8,858 nt of DNA, taken from positions 1 through 8,858 of the forward strand of contig JBKJTP010000240.1 in assembly GCA_046590195.1 (NCBI GenBank), read 5' to 3'. Position 1 is the stretch's first letter; each line of letters begins with the position of its first letter. The stretch is from JBKJTP01 sp046590195 (lineage in GTDB: Bacteria; Bacteroidota; Ignavibacteria; Palsa-1295). This document shows, in pieces, positions 5,871 to 8,858 of this stretch. The notes under the pieces are model-generated. The model made no database searches. It was not told where the DNA came from and saw only the letters and a list, made by a program, of their open reading frames with translations. The position numbers were made by a program, and so were the translations under genes.

Positions 5871-6692
5871 ATGGAGCATATCTCTTTCCTCACTATATTG
5901 CTGAGCTTGGGCCTGGGTATCGCCGTTGCGTACGCGGCGTATAAGCTCGGCTCCTTATCCAGGTCTGGCGCGATGGCCGCGACCTTCGTCGGCGCGTCCA
6001 TCTTTGCCCTGACTGGCTGGAAGGGCTCGATCGCCCTGCTCGCCTTCTTTATTACCGGGTCGCTGATGACCCGTATCCCCACGAAGCGGAGGATGGAGCT
6101 GAACGAGGACAAGGCCGGGCGGCGATGGGATCAGGTCCTCGCGAATGGCGTCGTGCCTGTCGCAGCTTGCTACTGCCTGCTCAACGATTCGATCGCGCCG
6201 CTCGCGAGCTATGCATTCATGGGTGCACTCGCCACAGCAACTGCGGATACGTGGGCAACCGAGATCGGATCGCGCTATGCGGATAAGACCTACGACCCGC
6301 TGAATCTCCGCTCGTTCCAGATCGGTCGCTCAGGCGGCGTCTCGCTGCCTGGCATTGTTGCATCGCTCGCTGGCGCGCTCTTCATAGGGCTTATCGCGAT
6401 GCCGCAAATGAAGGATAATTATCTCACGCTTGAGCTCGTCGGCATGACGCTCGTCGTTGTGACGCTGAGCGGATTCCTCGGCGCGTATCTCGATAGCATT
6501 CTCGGCCGTGTGATGCAGGCTGTCTATACGTGCAATGAGTGTAATGCAACGATCGAAGTGGGCAAGCATTGCGGCCGCGATGCAACGCTTATCAAGGGTG
6601 TGACGATCATTGATAACAGCATGGTCAATCTGCTCGCAACGCTTGGCGGCAGCCTTATCGCTGCAGTTCTCGCTTCGTACTGGATCCTCTGA
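5871..6692 (+). CDS. DUF92 family integral membrane protein (TIGR00297-like)
   Basis: The 273-residue protein matches the DUF92 family in length, in its several hydrophobic segments (about 5-25, 35-66, 92-104, 112-124, 158-178, 188-208, 252-272) and in its signature motifs: GRRWDQVLANG (83-93), ATADTWATEIG (123-133), GGVSLPG (155-161), SGFLGAYLDSILG (200-212) and DNSMVNLLAT (248-257). Family knowledge: the plant member VTE6 is a phytyl-phosphate kinase, so bacterial relatives may phosphorylate isoprenoid phosphates at the membrane, but the substrate here is unknown. A cytosolic loop contains C221-x2-C224 and H233-C234, a possible metal site. ATG 5871 is chosen because conserved sequence begins there; an upstream ATG at 5799 would read through the palindrome. 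No clear Shine-Dalgarno sequence is present. The gene is divergent from the carbonic anhydrase-like gene and precedes the barrel gene by less than 70 bp. Confidence 0.92.
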   Translation: MEHISFLTILLSLGLGIAVAYAAYKLGSLSRSGAMAATFVGASIFALTGWKGSIALLAFFITGSLMTRIPTKRRMELNEDKAGRRWDQVLANGVVPVAACYCLLNDSIAPLASYAFMGALATATADTWATEIGSRYADKTYDPLNLRSFQIGRSGGVSLPGIVASLAGALFIGLIAMPQMKDNYLTLELVGMTLVVVTLSGFLGAYLDSILGRVMQAVYTCNECNATIEVGKHCGRDATLIKGVTIIDNSMVNLLATLGGSLIAAVLASYWIL

Positions 6693-6759
6693 TCTGTTCT
6701 AACATCTCGCACTGAAAGCTTATCGCTACATATATGCGATCGCAATAACAGTAGCACTA

Positions 6760-8826
6760 ATGTGTTGCTCAGAGATCCGCGCGCAGTCACAACTCGATTC
6801 GCTCGCCATTCATGGCTGGACGACCACGACAAGCAGCATGCTTGGAAGCAGTCTGCTTACTGACTCCGATTCGCTGAACTTGCCTTTTGAGCCTTCCATC
6901 GCGCTTGATTACGAGCGCGTGCTTACGCTGAATCGATGGACATACAATGTGAACGCGTTCGCGGATCTCTTCGGCGGGATAGCTCGCATCGGTGATCAAG
7001 TGCATACGGGCCTCACGTTTCAGTCACGCGGTTCATCCATCCTTCGCGAGGATACTAGAAGTTTGACCGCCGAGACGTTCAACGTTCTCAGCGCAGTCGC
7101 ACCTCTCGGTTATGATTGGTTGAAGGCGAAGGCTACCGTGAGCGGCGTGACCTATCATAGCGGTCCGCCGAAGCGTGGTTCGTTCTTCATCGATGACCCG
7201 AATACGCAGGTCGATGGCTATGCTATCGCAGGCCCGATGCTCGTGTTCGATGATTACTGGGCCGAAGCGGGCGCCGGCGTTGCAAGGCAATCAAACATTG
7301 TGGGTGGCTCGTACGGCACCGCGCTGCATCTTGCTGGTGCCATGCCGAGTGAGATGATCGCTGAGGAGCAGTATCTTTCCGCTGAAGCATCGTTCGATGA
7401 GCGCCGATTCGATCTTCGCGAGCAACTCTTCCGCACAGGCCGCGCGCGTACGGCGCTCCGATCATCGTTCGAAGGTGGCGTGATGAACGAAGTAAGCGGC
7501 AGCTACGACCAGACAATGCGCGACTTCTTCTTCGCGCAAGGCAACGATAGCTCCGCGCTGATCAAGCAGCGACGCAGCGAAACGAGTCTCTCGTTTCAAG
7601 ATCGATTGTTCTATCCCAGCGTGATCTCTGGCACCGATCTACAGATGGAGATCCTCTATGCTCCGCGATTCGTGACGAGGCGCTCGGAGGGCGGCGCAGA
7701 TCTCAATACAACAGGTATCTCGTCGATCTCTACCATCCTTTTGCCGAACGCACTCAACGCATATCGCTTCACACTCGATGGTGGGTTGCGTCATCTCGCT
7801 ATGCTTGGGGGCGATCTGCCTATCGAGTTGACGCTCCGGGCGCGATATGATGAGCAGGATGAATCAGCGCAGTTGTTGAGCGGTGAGATCAGCAGCACGA
7901 ACAGCTCGCTCATCCGCAGAGCTGGTGAGATCTTGAACGAGGTAAGCTTTAACTCTGGCGCGACGCAGCTAGTCGCAGGCATCAATGCTTCGTTGCATAG
8001 CGATCACAAAGTTGGGTTGCAAGCAACCGGACGCATCTATCAACACACCACTCCCAGCCTCGAGAACAAGGACGATCGTGACGATCAGCTCTTCACGCTT
8101 CGCGCAGGGCATGACTGGCGCTGGCATCCGGATGTCACTGCCACAACCGAGCTGCGGATGTCGCAGTCGCATATCGTTTACCTGAACTCCGCGCGCTCAG
8201 CGCAGAACAATGTCACGAAAGCGATAGCGCTTTCGCATACATCGACCTATAGCACCCGTTCATTCTTTCATCGCTTGAGCAGCGAGGTCTACGCAAATTA
8301 TACAGTGCTCGATTATTTCGATCGCTTGCCACAACTGCAGTCCATTGGCAATTATTTGCTTCGCGGGCTGACGTTTCGCGATTCGCTGCTTGCACGTCTG
8401 GGTACGACAAATGTCATTCTTCCTCTCGAGCTTTCCTTCCAGAGCCAGCTAGAGCTTCGACTGAACGAGCGAGGCGGGTACAACGAGAAGGAATTCACCG
8501 AGCGCAGGAGTCTGCTCATCACTGAAGTGGGTGGCGAGGCGGCATTTGGCTTCCATCATCGGCGGGTGTCCGCGCCGCTATCGCTGCATATCGGTGCGCG
8601 AGCCTTTCTCTATACCCGCAAGGGCGGTGAAGCTTTGAACGCAGAATGGCATGAGCAAGAGCGGCAGTGGCGTGTCGGGCCGTTGATCTCACTCGCACTT
8701 GAGAGCCGGACCGGTCCGGAGCTCTACGGCGCATTCTGGTACGCGTTCATCGCCACGACTCGGGAGGCGATCGTGACTCATAGTACGCAGACCGAAGCGC
8801 ACCTGGGTATCCGTTTCAGGCTTTGA
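6760..8826 (+). CDS. Large exported protein, predicted outer-membrane beta-barrel, function unknown
   Basis: The reading frame gives 688 residues from ATG 6760. I recognise no named family. The sequence is rich in alternating polar/hydrophobic strands typical of outer-membrane barrels (for example IELTLRARYDEQ, SLSFQDRLFY, LELSFQSQLELRL, LSLHIGARAFLYT) and ends in a strand-like AHLGIRFRL, as barrel proteins often do. The stretch just before and across ATG 6760, in frame and open from 6703, reads like a signal peptide: LKAYRYIYAIAITVALMCCS followed by EIRAQS, with likely cleavage after A. The true start is therefore probably upstream, at CTG 6712, giving 704 residues; 6760 is kept as the first standard start codon. 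It follows the DUF92 gene on the same strand and may share its transcript. The 17-bp tandem repeat at the end of the window contains its stop codon. A transport or structural envelope role is plausible but not shown. Confidence 0.83.
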   Translation: MCCSEIRAQSQLDSLAIHGWTTTTSSMLGSSLLTDSDSLNLPFEPSIALDYERVLTLNRWTYNVNAFADLFGGIARIGDQVHTGLTFQSRGSSILREDTRSLTAETFNVLSAVAPLGYDWLKAKATVSGVTYHSGPPKRGSFFIDDPNTQVDGYAIAGPMLVFDDYWAEAGAGVARQSNIVGGSYGTALHLAGAMPSEMIAEEQYLSAEASFDERRFDLREQLFRTGRARTALRSSFEGGVMNEVSGSYDQTMRDFFFAQGNDSSALIKQRRSETSLSFQDRLFYPSVISGTDLQMEILYAPRFVTRRSEGGADLNTTGISSISTILLPNALNAYRFTLDGGLRHLAMLGGDLPIELTLRARYDEQDESAQLLSGEISSTNSSLIRRAGEILNEVSFNSGATQLVAGINASLHSDHKVGLQATGRIYQHTTPSLENKDDRDDQLFTLRAGHDWRWHPDVTATTELRMSQSHIVYLNSARSAQNNVTKAIALSHTSTYSTRSFFHRLSSEVYANYTVLDYFDRLPQLQSIGNYLLRGLTFRDSLLARLGTTNVILPLELSFQSQLELRLNERGGYNEKEFTERRSLLITEVGGEAAFGFHHRRVSAPLSLHIGARAFLYTRKGGEALNAEWHEQERQWRVGPLISLALESRTGPELYGAFWYAFIATTREAIVTHSTQTEAHLGIRFRL

Positions 8827-8858
8827 GTCCTTGGCGGCTTTGAGTCCTTGGCGGCTTT
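8819..8858. repeat. 17-bp tandem repeat at the window end
   Basis: GGCTTTGAGTCCTTGGC occurs at 8819-8835 and again identically at 8836-8852, with a third copy begun at 8853-8858 where the window ends. The first copy includes the TGA stop of the barrel gene. Because the sequence ends inside the array, the copy number is unknown. Confidence 0.93.

Overview
The window looks like a chromosomal stretch from a member of the Bacteroidota/Chlorobiota/Ignavibacteriota (FCB) assemblage, possibly a Kapabacteria-like lineage. The pointers are a DUF92 membrane protein, an ECF sigma factor with a divergent anti-sigma partner, a large outer-membrane beta-barrel protein, few Shine-Dalgarno sequences, and one TAnnTTTG-type -7 promoter motif. 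This placement is inference from gene content and was not checked against a database.

Layout. Positions 1-1194 (minus) hold an ECF sigma factor followed by an anti-sigma-like gene that runs off the left edge. Positions 1195-1855 have no credible gene. They form a repeat island: a small palindrome, a 12-G run, five 9-bp units that also make a perfect 21-bp inverted repeat, two 57-bp imperfect direct repeats, a GC-rich hairpin and a tRNA-like 3' remnant. Positions 1856-3382 (minus) encode a four-PAS protein with no output domain. Positions 3583-5796 (minus) encode a gamma-class carbonic anhydrase-like protein followed closely by a GT-C-type integral membrane protein, probably co-transcribed. 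A 38-bp near-perfect palindrome at 5806-5843 separates these from the divergent plus-strand pair. That pair is a DUF92 membrane protein (5871-6692) and a large exported beta-barrel protein (6760-8826), whose signal peptide appears to be encoded upstream of the first standard start codon. The window ends inside a 17-bp tandem repeat.

How the genes fit together. The sigma/anti-sigma pair is a regulatory unit. Several of the other products are envelope-associated (GT-C protein, DUF92 protein, outer-membrane barrel). I see no complete defence system, mobile element or biosynthetic cluster. The points most worth following up are the zinc-less anti-sigma protein, the repeat island, the palindrome in the divergent promoter region, and two genes whose start sites look non-standard.
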